Shown: piece by piece, positions 15,319-23,439 of the stretch
Position numbering within the stretch: the stretch's first letter is position 1
Layout: the number at the start of each line of letters is the position of its first letter
Notes under the pieces: generated by a model
What the model saw: only the letters and a program-made list of their open reading frames with translations
Databases searched by the model: none
Told to the model about the DNA's origin: nothing
Position numbers and translations under genes: made by a program
Source: Rhodospirillales bacterium URHD0017
GTDB taxonomy: Bacteria; Pseudomonadota; Alphaproteobacteria; Reyranellales; Reyranellaceae
Reading direction: 5' to 3'
Assembly (NCBI GenBank): GCA_900110395.1
Contig: FODP01000006.1
Coordinates: forward strand, 77,581-141,580
DNA length: 64,000 nucleotides

Positions 15319-16344
15319 CTAACGCCGCGTCGGGTCGTCCGACACCTGCACCAAAAGCTTGCCGAAGTTCCGGCCCTTGAGCAGGCCGATGAAGGCTTCG
15401 GGCGCATTGTCGATGCCTTTCACGACGTCCTCGCGATACTTGATCTTCCCGGCCTTCACCGCGGCCGGCACCTCTTTCCAGAAGCCGTCCATGTCGCCGA
15501 AATGGTCGGAGACGATGAAGCCGGTCACGGTAGCGCGCTTGATCAGCAGCATCCGCCAGTCGGGACCCGGGCTGGGCTGCATCTCGTTGTAATGCGCGAT
15601 CAGCCCGCACAGGGGCACGCGCGCGAAGTCGTTGAGCTGCGGCACGACGGCCGCCTGCACGGCGCCGCCGACATTCTCGAAATAGACGTCGATGCCCTTG
15701 GGGGCGGCGGCGCGGAGTTCCTTGAACAGGTTGCCGCCCGCGGCGCGGTAGTCGACGCAGGCGTCGAAGCCCAGCTCCTTCACCACGTAATCGCACTTGT
15801 CCTTGCCGCCGGCGAGGCCCACGGCACGGCAACCGTGGAGCTTCGCGAGCTGGCCGACCACCGATCCGACCGCACCCGAGGCCGCCGACACCACCACCGT
15901 CTCACCCGCCTTGGGCTTGCCGATCTTCATCAGGCCCCACCATGCCGTCATGCCCGGCATGCCGAGCACCGACAGCGCAGCCGACAGCGGCGCGGCGTTG
16001 GGATCGAGCTTCATCGACATGGCGCCGTTGGACACGGCGTGGCTCTGCCAGCCCGAATACTCGGCGACATAGTCGCCTTCCTTGAACTTCGGATGCTTCG
16101 ACCTGATCACCTGCCCGACCGTGCCGCCGACCATGGCATCGCCGAGATTGACGTTGGCGGCATAGCCCTTGGCCTCGGCCATGCGGCCGCGCATGTAAGG
16201 ATCGAGCGACAGCCAGATTGTGCGCGACAGGTACTCGCCGTCCTTCGGCTCCGGCAGCGGTGCATCGACGACGTCGAAGTTGGCCTTGGTCGGCTCGCCT
16301 TGCGGGCGCGACTTCAAGAGCACGCGGCGGTTGGTGTCGGTCAT
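15319..16344 (-). CDS. NADP-dependent oxidoreductase (MDR, PTGR/curA type)
   Basis: A 341-residue medium-chain reductase. It contains SLDPYMRGRM near the N-terminus, the nucleotide-binding VVVSAASGAVGSVVGQLAK, and FENVGG, all typical of the leukotriene B4 dehydrogenase/CurA/YncB group that reduces the double bond of enals and enones with NADPH. No zinc-binding cysteines are present, as expected for that group. AGGAGG lies before the ATG at 16344. It probably detoxifies reactive carbonyls in the cytoplasm. The gene is divergent from the CigR-like gene. Confidence 0.9.
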   Translation of the reverse strand: MTDTNRRVLLKSRPQGEPTKANFDVVDAPLPEPKDGEYLSRTIWLSLDPYMRGRMAEAKGYAANVNLGDAMVGGTVGQVIRSKHPKFKEGDYVAEYSGWQSHAVSNGAMSMKLDPNAAPLSAALSVLGMPGMTAWWGLMKIGKPKAGETVVVSAASGAVGSVVGQLAKLHGCRAVGLAGGKDKCDYVVKELGFDACVDYRAAGGNLFKELRAAAPKGIDVYFENVGGAVQAAVVPQLNDFARVPLCGLIAHYNEMQPSPGPDWRMLLIKRATVTGFIVSDHFGDMDGFWKEVPAAVKAGKIKYREDVVKGIDNAPEAFIGLLKGRNFGKLLVQVSDDPTRR

Positions 16345-16435
16345 CGTATCCTCCTGGCTACCGGCGGTTATGGCGCGGAACCAACCCTCTGCGCCAACGT
16401 TATCGTCGCGCGCCAATCTCGGCAGGGGGCCTTCC

Positions 16436-16978
16436 TTGAAACAGTCCATCGCTGTCGTCGCTCTGATCGCCGCGGCTTTCATTCAGCCTGCACTGGCCCA
16501 GAAGGACGACAAGCCAGGCCGCGGCGGAGGCGGTCCGCCTGACCGGGTCGGATCGCCCGGCAAAGGCCATGGCAACGACAACGTGCCAGGCCAAGGACAG
16601 GGACAGGGCCAAGGTCAGGGTGTCGGGCGCGGCAACAGCCAGGCCGCGGGACCGCCGGGCAACGTCGTTGTCGCCGATCGCGACCGCAATGCCGTCTACA
16701 CCTATTACCGCAACGACTTCGCAGCCGGGAACTGCCCGCCGGGCCTCGCCAAGAAGAACAACAGCTGCCTGCCGCCGGGCCAAGCCAAGAAGCTGTGGGC
16801 GATCGGCCAGCCGCTGCCGGGTACGGTCGTGTTCTATCCCCTGCCCGGCCCGCTGCTGATGCAGCTCACGCCGGCGCCGTCGGGCTACCAGTATGTGCGG
16901 GTTGCCAACGACATCCTGCTGATGGCGGTCGGCACCCGCATGATCACGTCGGCGATCGCCGATCTCAGCGCGATGTAG
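16436..16978 (+). CDS. CigR/RcnB-like secreted protein
   Basis: A 180-residue exported protein. I start it at the TTG at 16436 because AGGGGG lies upstream and because translation from there gives a proper signal peptide (LKQSIAVVALIAAAFIQPALA). A low-complexity Gly/Asn/Gln segment (GQGQGQGQGQ) follows. The C-terminal half has CPPGLAKKNNSCLPPGQAKKLW and GYQYVRVANDILLMAVGTRMI, which match the CigR anti-virulence/RcnB-like family. Its exact role in non-pathogens is unknown. The 3' end overlaps the convergent glycosyltransferase gene by 14 bases. Confidence 0.75.
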   Translation: MKQSIAVVALIAAAFIQPALAQKDDKPGRGGGGPPDRVGSPGKGHGNDNVPGQGQGQGQGQGVGRGNSQAAGPPGNVVVADRDRNAVYTYYRNDFAAGNCPPGLAKKNNSCLPPGQAKKLWAIGQPLPGTVVFYPLPGPLLMQLTPAPSGYQYVRVANDILLMAVGTRMITSAIADLSAM

Positions 16979-18056
16979 CTGCCAGAAACCGCTCGGTCAT
17001 CGCCTCGATGGTGAACCGCGCGCCGACATGCGCGCGCGCCGCCTCACCCAGGCGCCGGCGCAAGGCTGCGTCGCCGACCAGCCGCTCGAGCGCGTGTGCA
17101 GCGCCGCCGGCGTCGCCCGGTTCAAACAGCAGGCCGGTACGCTCCTCCTCGATCAGCTCGGGAAACGCGCCGGACCGCGCCGCCACCACCGGCAGGCCGT
17201 AGGAACCGGCCTCCGGCACCGTCAGGCCGAACGGCTCGTCGACCGCCGGCGCCACCAGGATGTCGAGATCGCCATAAAGCCGGTCACGGTCGCCGAGAAA
17301 GCCGGTCCAGCGCACGATCTCGCCAAGGTCGAGTGCCGCGATCCGAGACTCCAGCGCGGCCGCGAACGCGCCCTCCTTGACGCCGACGATGTCGAGGCGA
17401 AAGGCACCGGGCAGCCGCTGTTGCAGCAGTGCGCAGGCTTCCAGCAGGACGCCATGCTGCTTCTGCTCGACGATGCGGCCGACGATGCCCAGCCGCACCG
17501 GTTGGCGCTCGATGAAAGGCCGCTCGGCCGGCAGTGGGACGCCGTTGGGCACGACGGCGATCTTCGCGGCGTCGACCGGCGTCCGGCGCGCGCAATCGGC
17601 GATGAAACGCGAGCAGCACAGAACCCTGTCGAGATGGCGGTCGACGACGCGGCCGGCCAGGCCGTGGCGCATCAGGCGTTCGGGCTCGGATTGCAGGAAC
17701 AGCGCGCGCCGGGTGCGCAGGAGCGAAGCGGACAGCAGGAGCGTCTGTACATCGGGCGAGATCACCCAGTCGGGCCGCACGTCGGCCGCGATGGCGCGAA
17801 GCTGGCGGCGCGCCGCCGGCATGCGCCGCAGCGTGTGCCAGGTGAAGACGGGATTGCGGATATAGAAACGGCCAAGCGGCACTTCGTGGTGCGGGATCCT
17901 CGCCTCGTCCAGCAGACGCGGCACCTCGCCATCGTTCCAGCCGCTGACGATCGCGGTGGGCTGATGGCCGCGCGCGAGAAGGCCCTTCATCAGCGACAGG
18001 AATGCCGTCTCCATGCCGCCCCTGGTCCAGCCGCCGGTGAAGAACAGGACCCTCAC
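16965..18056 (-). CDS. Glycosyltransferase family 4 (GT-B fold)
   Basis: A 363-residue cytosolic glycosyltransferase. The N-terminus has VLFFTGGWTRGGMETAFLSL, the glycine-rich acceptor loop of GT4 enzymes. The C-terminal half has VGRIVEQKQHGVLLEA and EPFGLTVPEAGSYGLPVVA, the EX7E nucleotide-sugar motif. It should transfer a hexose to a lipid or polysaccharide precursor; the acceptor is unknown. I choose the GTG at 18056, which shares GTGA with the MarR stop, giving translational coupling. A longer frame upstream runs inside the MarR gene and is not needed. Confidence 0.85.
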   Translation of the reverse strand: MRVLFFTGGWTRGGMETAFLSLMKGLLARGHQPTAIVSGWNDGEVPRLLDEARIPHHEVPLGRFYIRNPVFTWHTLRRMPAARRQLRAIAADVRPDWVISPDVQTLLLSASLLRTRRALFLQSEPERLMRHGLAGRVVDRHLDRVLCCSRFIADCARRTPVDAAKIAVVPNGVPLPAERPFIERQPVRLGIVGRIVEQKQHGVLLEACALLQQRLPGAFRLDIVGVKEGAFAAALESRIAALDLGEIVRWTGFLGDRDRLYGDLDILVAPAVDEPFGLTVPEAGSYGLPVVAARSGAFPELIEEERTGLLFEPGDAGGAAHALERLVGDAALRRRLGEAARAHVGARFTIEAMTERFLAATSR

Positions 18057-18499
18057 GACGGCTCGTCGATCAGATGGCCCAGCAACTCGCCGAGCGTCGC
18101 CGCTTGCCTGGCCGACAGGCGGCGACCGACGGCGGCGTCGATGGCGCGGGCGTAGACCGGCCACATGCGGCGGCGCATCACCCGGCCGGCGTCGGTGATG
18201 GCGATGAGGTGGCCGCGGCCGTCGTCAACGCAGGGCCGGCGCTCGACGTAGCCGGCAGCCGCCATGCGGTCGACCAGGCGCGACAGGTTATATTGCGCCA
18301 GCAGCATGGCCCTCTCGAGCTCGAAGGGCCGCAGGCCGTCCCGGCCGGCGCGCTCGGTCTCCAGCAGCACGTCGTACCAGCCAAGCGGCGGCAGGCCGGC
18401 CGCCTTCAGCGCGCCCTCGACCGAGCCCAGCGCCTGACTCTGGGCCTTCATCAGGCGCGCCCACGCCTGGATCGTTGCCTCCGCCGGCCTGTCGCTCAT
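18053..18499 (-). CDS. MarR family transcriptional regulator
   Basis: A 148-residue winged-helix regulator. Residues about 35-100 hold the DNA-binding region: LGWYDVLLETERAG, then AMLLAQYNLSRLVDRMAAAGYVERRPCVDDGRGHLIAITDAG, with the wing containing the conserved Asp-Arg pattern. It is translated together with the glycosyltransferase and is divergent from a glutathione transferase gene. A palindrome over the transferase promoter (18539-18552) is the likely operator. It probably senses an aromatic or electrophilic compound, as many MarR proteins do; this is inferred. Confidence 0.88.
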   Translation of the reverse strand: MSDRPAEATIQAWARLMKAQSQALGSVEGALKAAGLPPLGWYDVLLETERAGRDGLRPFELERAMLLAQYNLSRLVDRMAAAGYVERRPCVDDGRGHLIAITDAGRVMRRRMWPVYARAIDAAVGRRLSARQAATLGELLGHLIDEPS

Positions 18500-18518
18500 G
18501 GCAGCAGTCTAAGACGGG

Positions 18519-18552
18519 TTGACAGGTACATGCAACTACATCTATTTAGATG
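18519..18552 (+). promoter_or_regulatory. Glutathione transferase promoter with MarR-type operator
   Basis: TTGACA (18519-18524), an 18-base spacer and TATTTA (18543-18548) form a good promoter. The perfect palindrome CATCTA-TT-TAGATG (18539-18552) covers the -10 and reaches the ATG at 18550. Transcription from this promoter would begin near 18555, so the mRNA would be leaderless or nearly so, starting at the second ATG (18556). Confidence 0.65.
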
Positions 18553-19218
18553 CAAATGCATACACAAGCCCTGACCCTCGTCAGCCACCACCTCTGTCCC
18601 TACGTGCAGCGCGCCGCCATCTCGCTGGCCGAGAAGGCGGTGCCGTTCGAGCGCGTCCATGTCGACCTGGCCGACAAGCCAGCCTGGTTCCTCGACCTCT
18701 CGCCGCTCGGCAAGACGCCGGTGCTCAGGGTCGACGACCGCGCCATCTTCGAGAGCGCCGTGATCCTGGAATATCTCGAGGAGACGAGGCCACATCCGCT
18801 GCATCCGGCCGATCCCCTGAGGCGCGCCGAGCACCGCGCCTGGATCGAGTTCGGCTCGGCCGTCCTCAACGACATCGCCGGCCTGTACTCGGCCAAGGAC
18901 GAAACGGCCTTCGCGGCGAAGGCCGAGGCGCTGGCGCCGAAGTTCACGCGGCTGGAGGGCCACCTGGGAGATGGCCCCTGGTTCGATGGCGCGTTCTCGC
19001 TGGTCGATGCGGCGTTCGGGCCGGTGTTCCGCTATTTCGACGTGTTCGATCGCATCGACGACTTCGCAATCCTGGCCGGCAGGCCCAAGGTCGCGGCCTG
19101 GCGCCAGGCGCTCGCGACAAGGCCATCGATTGCCCAGGCCGTCGGCGCCGACTACGAAGCCCGGCTGGAGCGCTTTCTCGCCCAGCGCAATTCCCACCTC
19201 TCGACCTTGATCCGCTAG
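18550..19218 (+). CDS. Glutathione S-transferase, omega-like
   Basis: A 222-residue cytosolic glutathione transferase. The thioredoxin-fold domain starts LTLVSHHLCPYVQRAAISL, where the Cys of CPYVQR suits an omega- or beta-like class using cysteine; GKTPVLRVDD and ESAVILEYLEE complete the glutathione site. The helical domain includes DAAFGPVFRYFDVF. It would conjugate or reduce electrophiles. Two ATGs (18550 and 18556) are possible; the promoter geometry favours the second. It is divergent from the MarR gene and probably under its control. Confidence 0.88.
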   Translation: MQMHTQALTLVSHHLCPYVQRAAISLAEKAVPFERVHVDLADKPAWFLDLSPLGKTPVLRVDDRAIFESAVILEYLEETRPHPLHPADPLRRAEHRAWIEFGSAVLNDIAGLYSAKDETAFAAKAEALAPKFTRLEGHLGDGPWFDGAFSLVDAAFGPVFRYFDVFDRIDDFAILAGRPKVAAWRQALATRPSIAQAVGADYEARLERFLAQRNSHLSTLIR

Positions 19219-19236
19219 CCGGCTAAGACCGGCTGA

Positions 19237-19953
19237 ATGAAGCGGACCTACCTCTGCCTGCCCGGCGCCTGGATGGGCGCCTGGTCGTGGCAATTCGTGC
19301 TGGAGCGACTGAACGCCGCCGGACATGACGCCCGCGCCCTGCCCTTTCGCGGCGTCGGCGAGCGCGCGGCCGAGCTGTCGCCCGAGCTCGACAACGACGT
19401 GTTCGTGACCGACACCGTGGCGGCGCTGGAGCAGGACAATCTCCGCGACATCGTGCTGGTCGGCCACAGCTTCGGCAGCCTGATCGCGAGCCTGGTCACC
19501 GATCGCGTGCCCGATCGCATCGCCCATCTCGTGATCATCGACGGCGGCATCGCCCAGGACGGCCAGTCGATCTTCGGCCGCATTCCGGCGGCGATCGTGG
19601 CCAAGCGCAAGACCCTTGTGCGGGTGGTGAACGGCACCGAGGTCCTGCCCTTCGCGCCGGTCGGCAGCCTGATCATCGACGATCCCGCTCTGGCGGCGTG
19701 GATGCACCGCCAGCTCACGCCGCATCCGGTGGCCTGCTACACCAAGCCGATCCGCCTGAACAATCCTGCCGGCAACGGAAGGCCGATGACCTACATCGCC
19801 TGCACCAGGCCGCGCTACCCGGTGTCGGCCGGGATGCACGAGAAGGTCCAGGCGATGCCGCACATCCGCTATCGACCGATCGAAGCCGGCCACAACTGCA
19901 TCATCTCCGCCCCCGACCTGGTGGCGAGGGAATTGCTGGAGATTCCGCGATGA
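19237..19953 (+). CDS. Alpha/beta hydrolase
   Basis: A 238-residue serine hydrolase related to plant methyl/salicyl esterases and bacterial EstC. LPGAWMGAWSWQFV near the start forms the oxyanion loop, GHSFG is the nucleophile elbow, and EAGHN near the end carries the catalytic His. The protein is probably an esterase with a small substrate in the cytoplasm. It begins 18 bases after the glutathione transferase and likely shares its transcript and its regulation. Confidence 0.85.
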   Translation: MKRTYLCLPGAWMGAWSWQFVLERLNAAGHDARALPFRGVGERAAELSPELDNDVFVTDTVAALEQDNLRDIVLVGHSFGSLIASLVTDRVPDRIAHLVIIDGGIAQDGQSIFGRIPAAIVAKRKTLVRVVNGTEVLPFAPVGSLIIDDPALAAWMHRQLTPHPVACYTKPIRLNNPAGNGRPMTYIACTRPRYPVSAGMHEKVQAMPHIRYRPIEAGHNCIISAPDLVARELLEIPR

Positions 19954-19966
19954 TCGCGCGAACACA

Positions 19967-20073
19967 CCTCACCCTGAGGAGCGCACGCAGTGCGCGTCTC
20001 GAAGGGTTGGCAACCGACGGGACTGCGGTCACCCTTCGAGACGCGGCCCTGCGGGCCACTCCTCAGCGTGAGG
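19967..20073. repeat. Long intergenic inverted repeat
   Basis: The arms, about 40 bases each, read CCTCACCCTGAGGAG...GTCTCGAAGGGT on the left and return as ACCCTTCGAGAC...CTCCTCAGCGTGAGG on the right. The motif CCTGAGGAGCGC...TCTCGAAGG is a widespread alphaproteobacterial intergenic repeat. Its right end supplies GTGAGG five bases before the next ATG. Confidence 0.75.
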
Positions 20074-20077
20074 TCAT

Positions 20078-20449
20078 ATGACGGACCAGCTCATGATCCT
20101 TATCGCCGGTCCCTACCGCTCCGGCACCAACGACGATCCCGTGCTGATCCAGCGCAACGTCGATGCCATGGAGGACATGGCGCTGAAAGTGTTCCGGCGC
20201 GGACATCTGCCGGTGCTGGGCGAGTGGTTCGCGCTGCCGCTCCTGAAGCACGCCGGCTCGAGGAAGACCGGTGATACCGTGTTCGACGAGATCTTCCACC
20301 CGGTGGCGCGCGAGCTTGTCGGCAAGTGCGACGCCGTGCTGCGCATCGGCGGGCCGTCGGCCGGCGCCGACGACATGGTCGCGACCGGCGAGCGATTCAA
20401 GAAACGCATCTTCCGCGACCTGTCGGAGATCCCGGAGCGGCGGCGCTGA
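20078..20449 (+). CDS. DUF4406-type protein
   Basis: A 123-residue protein starting MTDQLMILIAGPYRSGTNDDP and including GHLPVLGEWFALPLL and VGKCDAVLRIGGPSAGADDMV. The pattern is that of the DUF4406 group, which has a nucleoside 2-deoxyribosyltransferase-like fold: the IAGPYR loop would bind a nucleotide. Activity is not established. The GAGG serving as ribosome site comes from the preceding repeat. Its TGA overlaps the ATG of the MFS gene (TGATG), so the two are translationally coupled. Confidence 0.7.
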   Translation: MTDQLMILIAGPYRSGTNDDPVLIQRNVDAMEDMALKVFRRGHLPVLGEWFALPLLKHAGSRKTGDTVFDEIFHPVARELVGKCDAVLRIGGPSAGADDMVATGERFKKRIFRDLSEIPERRR

Positions 20450-21675
20450 TGCAGCGGATGCGCAATCCGCTGGTCATCGCCGTCAATGCGCTGGGCATCA
20501 CCCAGATCACGGCGTGGGGCACCAGCTTCTATTGCCTGGGCGTGCTGGCCAAGCCGATCGCGGCCGAGACCGGCTGGGCGACCAGCACGATCTTCCTGGG
20601 CTTCAGCGTCGCGCTGGTGACGATGGGCGTGATCTCGACATCGGTCGGACGCCTGATCGACCGCATCGGCGGGCGCATCGTGATGTCGGTCGGCACGGTC
20701 ATCGTGTCGCTCGGCCTGTTTGGCCTGGCGCAGGTCCATGACATCGCGACGTATTTCGCGGTCTGGGTCGTGCTGGGCGTCGGCATGCGCTGTTGCCTGT
20801 ACGACGCCGCCTTCGCCGCCCTGGTGCAGGTCGTGCCGAGCCGCGGACGCGCCGCCATCTCCTATCTCACGCTGTACGGCGCCTATGCCTCCACAGTGTT
20901 CTGGGTGGTCGGCCACTACCTCAACGAGGCCTACGGCTGGCGCGGCACCCTGATGCTGTTCGCGGCGATCAACCTCGTGATCTGCCTGCCGCTGAACTGG
21001 TTCGGCCTGTCATGGCGCGAGCCCGCTACGGCGGCGGCAACGGCCAAGCCCACGACGTCGTCCCCCGAAGGACCGGTGCTGCAGGGCCGCCAGCGCACCG
21101 TCGGCATGATCCTGTTCGCCCTCATCATGTCGCTGAACGGCTTCGTGTTCGGCGTGATCTCGCTGCAGCTCGTGCCCCTGCTCGAAGCGGCGGGCCTTGT
21201 CGGTGCGGTCGCCGTATGGGTCGCCTCGCTCAAGGGTCACGGCCAGTTCGGTGGGCGGCTGGTCGAAATCTTCTTCGCCAAGAACCTGAAGGCCATGACC
21301 GTGGCGCGCATCGCCGTCGGCGTGCTGCCGCCCTGCCTGGTGCTGCTGATGCTGGCGCGCGGCGAGCTCTGGCTGCTGGTCGCCTTCACCCTGCTGCTGG
21401 GCGCCTCGCAGGGCGTCATCACCATCGTGCGCGGCGCCGTGCCGTTGGCGCTGTTCGGTGCCGAAGGCTACGGCGCCGTCCTCGGCCTGATCGCCACGCC
21501 GATCCTGCTGGTCAACGCCTTCTCGCCGGCGCTGTTCGCCCTGATCGTCGACCAGATCGGCTGGCACAACGGCCTCTACGTCCTGCTGGCCTGCTCGATC
21601 ATGACCTGGATCGCCATCGAACTGATGTCGCGCTGGTACGCACGCGCGCGGAATACGACAGTGCCCCCCTCGTGA
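20449..21675 (+). CDS. MFS transporter
   Basis: A 408-residue inner-membrane carrier with about twelve helices. The conserved loop 2-3 motif is present as GRLIDRIGGRIVMSVGTV. The N-terminal half begins NALGITQITAWGTSFYCLGVLAKPI, a signature of the monocarboxylate/oxalate-formate-like branch of the superfamily. A hydrophilic central loop (near 190-220) separates the halves. Substrate unknown, possibly an organic acid or drug. It is coupled to the DUF4406 gene by a TGATG overlap. A longer in-frame upstream extension runs inside that gene and is not needed. Confidence 0.85.
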   Translation: MQRMRNPLVIAVNALGITQITAWGTSFYCLGVLAKPIAAETGWATSTIFLGFSVALVTMGVISTSVGRLIDRIGGRIVMSVGTVIVSLGLFGLAQVHDIATYFAVWVVLGVGMRCCLYDAAFAALVQVVPSRGRAAISYLTLYGAYASTVFWVVGHYLNEAYGWRGTLMLFAAINLVICLPLNWFGLSWREPATAAATAKPTTSSPEGPVLQGRQRTVGMILFALIMSLNGFVFGVISLQLVPLLEAAGLVGAVAVWVASLKGHGQFGGRLVEIFFAKNLKAMTVARIAVGVLPPCLVLLMLARGELWLLVAFTLLLGASQGVITIVRGAVPLALFGAEGYGAVLGLIATPILLVNAFSPALFALIVDQIGWHNGLYVLLACSIMTWIAIELMSRWYARARNTTVPPS

Positions 21676-21718
21676 GGAACTTGCGGTGCAGGCGGCGGCT
21701 TCGCTACGGTCCGCCCGC

Positions 21719-22234
21719 ATGAAATCAGCACCCTACCCCCTGATCGAGCTCGACTTGTCGGCACCGTTCGACCAGCACCGCGCCACCGTGCTGCCGGAGT
21801 GGATCGACTGGAACGGCCACATGAACGTGGGCTACTACGTCGTCGCCTTCGACAAGGCGACCGACACGCTCGCCAACCAGTTCGGCTGCAGCTGGGATTA
21901 CACGCGCGAGAAGATCGGCATGACCTTCGTGATCGAGGCGCACGTCACCTACGACCGCGAGGTCAAGCAAGGCGATCCGCTGCGCATCACCAGCCAGATC
22001 CTCGACCACGACGCCAAGCGGCTGCACTACATCCATTGCATGTATCACGGCACCGAAGGCTATCTCGCCGCCACCAACGAGCTGATGCTGATGAACATCG
22101 ACTACGAGACGCGCCGCTCGGCGCCGTGGCCGGACTGGGCGATGGAGCGGCTCGACAGGATGGCGGCTGCGCACAAGACACTGCCGGTACCGACCCAGGC
22201 CGGCCGGCTGATCGGAATCAAGAGGAAAAAGTAG
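21719..22234 (+). CDS. Hot-dog fold thioesterase, copy 1
   Basis: A 171-residue acyl-CoA thioesterase. PEWIDWNGHMNVGYYVVAFDKATD is the active-site helix region of the 4-hydroxybenzoyl-CoA-thioesterase-like family, most like the betainyl-CoA thioesterases of carnitine breakdown; EAHVTYDREVKQGDPL is the following strand. The function would be hydrolysis of a short or polar acyl-CoA. It is followed after three bases by a clear paralogue of equal length. No carnitine dehydrogenase gene is adjacent, so the substrate remains open. Confidence 0.82.
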   Translation: MKSAPYPLIELDLSAPFDQHRATVLPEWIDWNGHMNVGYYVVAFDKATDTLANQFGCSWDYTREKIGMTFVIEAHVTYDREVKQGDPLRITSQILDHDAKRLHYIHCMYHGTEGYLAATNELMLMNIDYETRRSAPWPDWAMERLDRMAAAHKTLPVPTQAGRLIGIKRKK

Positions 22235-22237
22235 CGT

Positions 22238-22753
22238 ATGCTCGATTCATTGCCTTACGAATTGCCCGAGCTGGTGACGCGCGCCCCGCTCGACACCCAC
22301 CGCTCGACGGTGCTGCCCGAATGGGTCGACTGGAACGGCCACATGAACGTCGCCTTCTACGTGACGGCCTTCGACCAGGCCTCGGGCGCCTTCATGCGCA
22401 ACATGGGGCTGGGCCGGCGCTACGTCGACGGCAAGCTCGGCATGACCTTCGTGCTGGAGACCCACGTCACCTACGACCGCGAGATGCGTGAAGGCGCGCC
22501 GATGCGCTTTGCCACTCAGCTGCTGGCGCGCGACGCCAAGAGGGTCCATCTCTTCCACGAGATGTTCCATGCCGAGCAGGGCTATCTCGCCGCGACCAAC
22601 GAGACGATCGTGATGAACATCGACTACGCCACCCGCCGCTCGGCGCCCTGGCCTGCGCCGGTGGCGACGCGGCTGGAGGAGCTGTGGCAGACACACAAGG
22701 ACCTGCCGAAGCCGGCCAAGGCCGGGCGGGTCATGGGGTTGTCGAAGAGATGA
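22238..22753 (+). CDS. Hot-dog fold thioesterase, copy 2
   Basis: A 171-residue paralogue of the preceding thioesterase: PEWVDWNGHMNVAFYVTAFDQASG, GMTFVLETHVTYDREMREG and GYLAATNETIVMNIDYATRRSAPWP are nearly the same in both. The N-terminal 15 residues and the middle (FMRNMGLGRRYVDGK) differ, so the two may have different acyl preferences or form a heteromer. It is translated from the same mRNA, with a three-base gap, and ends just before a convergent acetyltransferase gene. Confidence 0.82.
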   Translation: MLDSLPYELPELVTRAPLDTHRSTVLPEWVDWNGHMNVAFYVTAFDQASGAFMRNMGLGRRYVDGKLGMTFVLETHVTYDREMREGAPMRFATQLLARDAKRVHLFHEMFHAEQGYLAATNETIVMNIDYATRRSAPWPAPVATRLEELWQTHKDLPKPAKAGRVMGLSKR

Positions 22754-22759
22754 TGTCGC

Positions 22760-23251
22760 TCAGGATGACGAGGCCAGCTTCTCCAGTGCCTCGCCGCTCA
22801 GGCGATAGGGCAGCCAGTTCCTGATCCACTTGAAGCCGATGCGCTCGTAGAAGCCGCGCGCCGGATTCCAGTCGAGGACGTTGAGGTCGATGCGCCGAAA
22901 ACCCTTGGCGAGGCATTCCTGGGCCAGCGCCTGCATCAGCGCGCGGGCCACGCCGCCGCGGCGTTCCTCGGGCACGACCCAGATGTCCTCGATGAAGATG
23001 CCGCGGGCGGCGGTCCACACCGAGTAGTTGAAGGTGTAGAGCGCGAAGCCGACCGGCGCGCGGCCACGTTCGGCGATCAGGGCGGCGAATTGCGGCTCCT
23101 TGCCGAAGCCGTCGCGCGCCAGGGTCTGCGGCGTCGAGGTGACGGCATCGGGCTCGTCCTCGTAGGTCGACAGATCGATCGAGAAGCGGTGCAGCAGCTC
23201 GACATCGTCGACCGTCGCCAGGCGGACGGTAACAGGCGCCTTGTCCTTCAT
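22760..23251 (-). CDS. GNAT family N-acetyltransferase
   Basis: A 163-residue acetyl-CoA-dependent transferase. The acetyl-CoA loop appears as VVPEERRGGVARALMQAL (motif A, R/Q-x-x-G-x-G/A), preceded by IFIEDIWV and followed by DLNVLDWNPARGFYERIGFK (motif B). The sequence is nearest to diamine/spermidine-type acetyltransferases; the substrate is unknown. Its ATG overlaps the stop of the DUF2783 gene (ATGA), so it is the last gene of a coupled three-gene unit. Confidence 0.85.
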   Translation of the reverse strand: MKDKAPVTVRLATVDDVELLHRFSIDLSTYEDEPDAVTSTPQTLARDGFGKEPQFAALIAERGRAPVGFALYTFNYSVWTAARGIFIEDIWVVPEERRGGVARALMQALAQECLAKGFRRIDLNVLDWNPARGFYERIGFKWIRNWLPYRLSGEALEKLASSS

Positions 23252-23439
23252 GTCGCCGCCGCCTCCTTCAATGCTTCGCGGATCACGGTCTCGTCGCCGA
23301 TGTGGTTGACCAGCAGCAGGATCAGCCGCGCGTCGAAGTCGCGGCCCTGTTCGTCAGTGAGGCCGTTATGGGCGTCGACGATCGCGTTGTAGACGTCGTC
23401 GGGGCGGGCGAGGTTCAAGGTTCGTCGCAACGCGGTCAT
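23248..23439 (-). CDS. DUF2783 small protein
   Basis: A 63-residue protein, MTALRRTLNLARPDDVYNAIVDAHNG, with the aspect of the DUF2783 family, which is regularly found beside FAD-dependent aromatic hydroxylases. Overlaps of ATGA on both sides tie it to the monooxygenase upstream and the acetyltransferase downstream. A role as a small partner of the hydroxylase is plausible but not shown. Confidence 0.75.
   Translation of the reverse strand: MTALRRTLNLARPDDVYNAIVDAHNGLTDEQGRDFDARLILLLVNHIGDETVIREALKEAAAT

Noticed and set aside
16600..16625. GGACAGGGACAGGGCCAAGG run considered as a regulatory repeat
   Set aside because: It encodes the Gly-Gln low-complexity segment of the CigR-like protein and is in frame.
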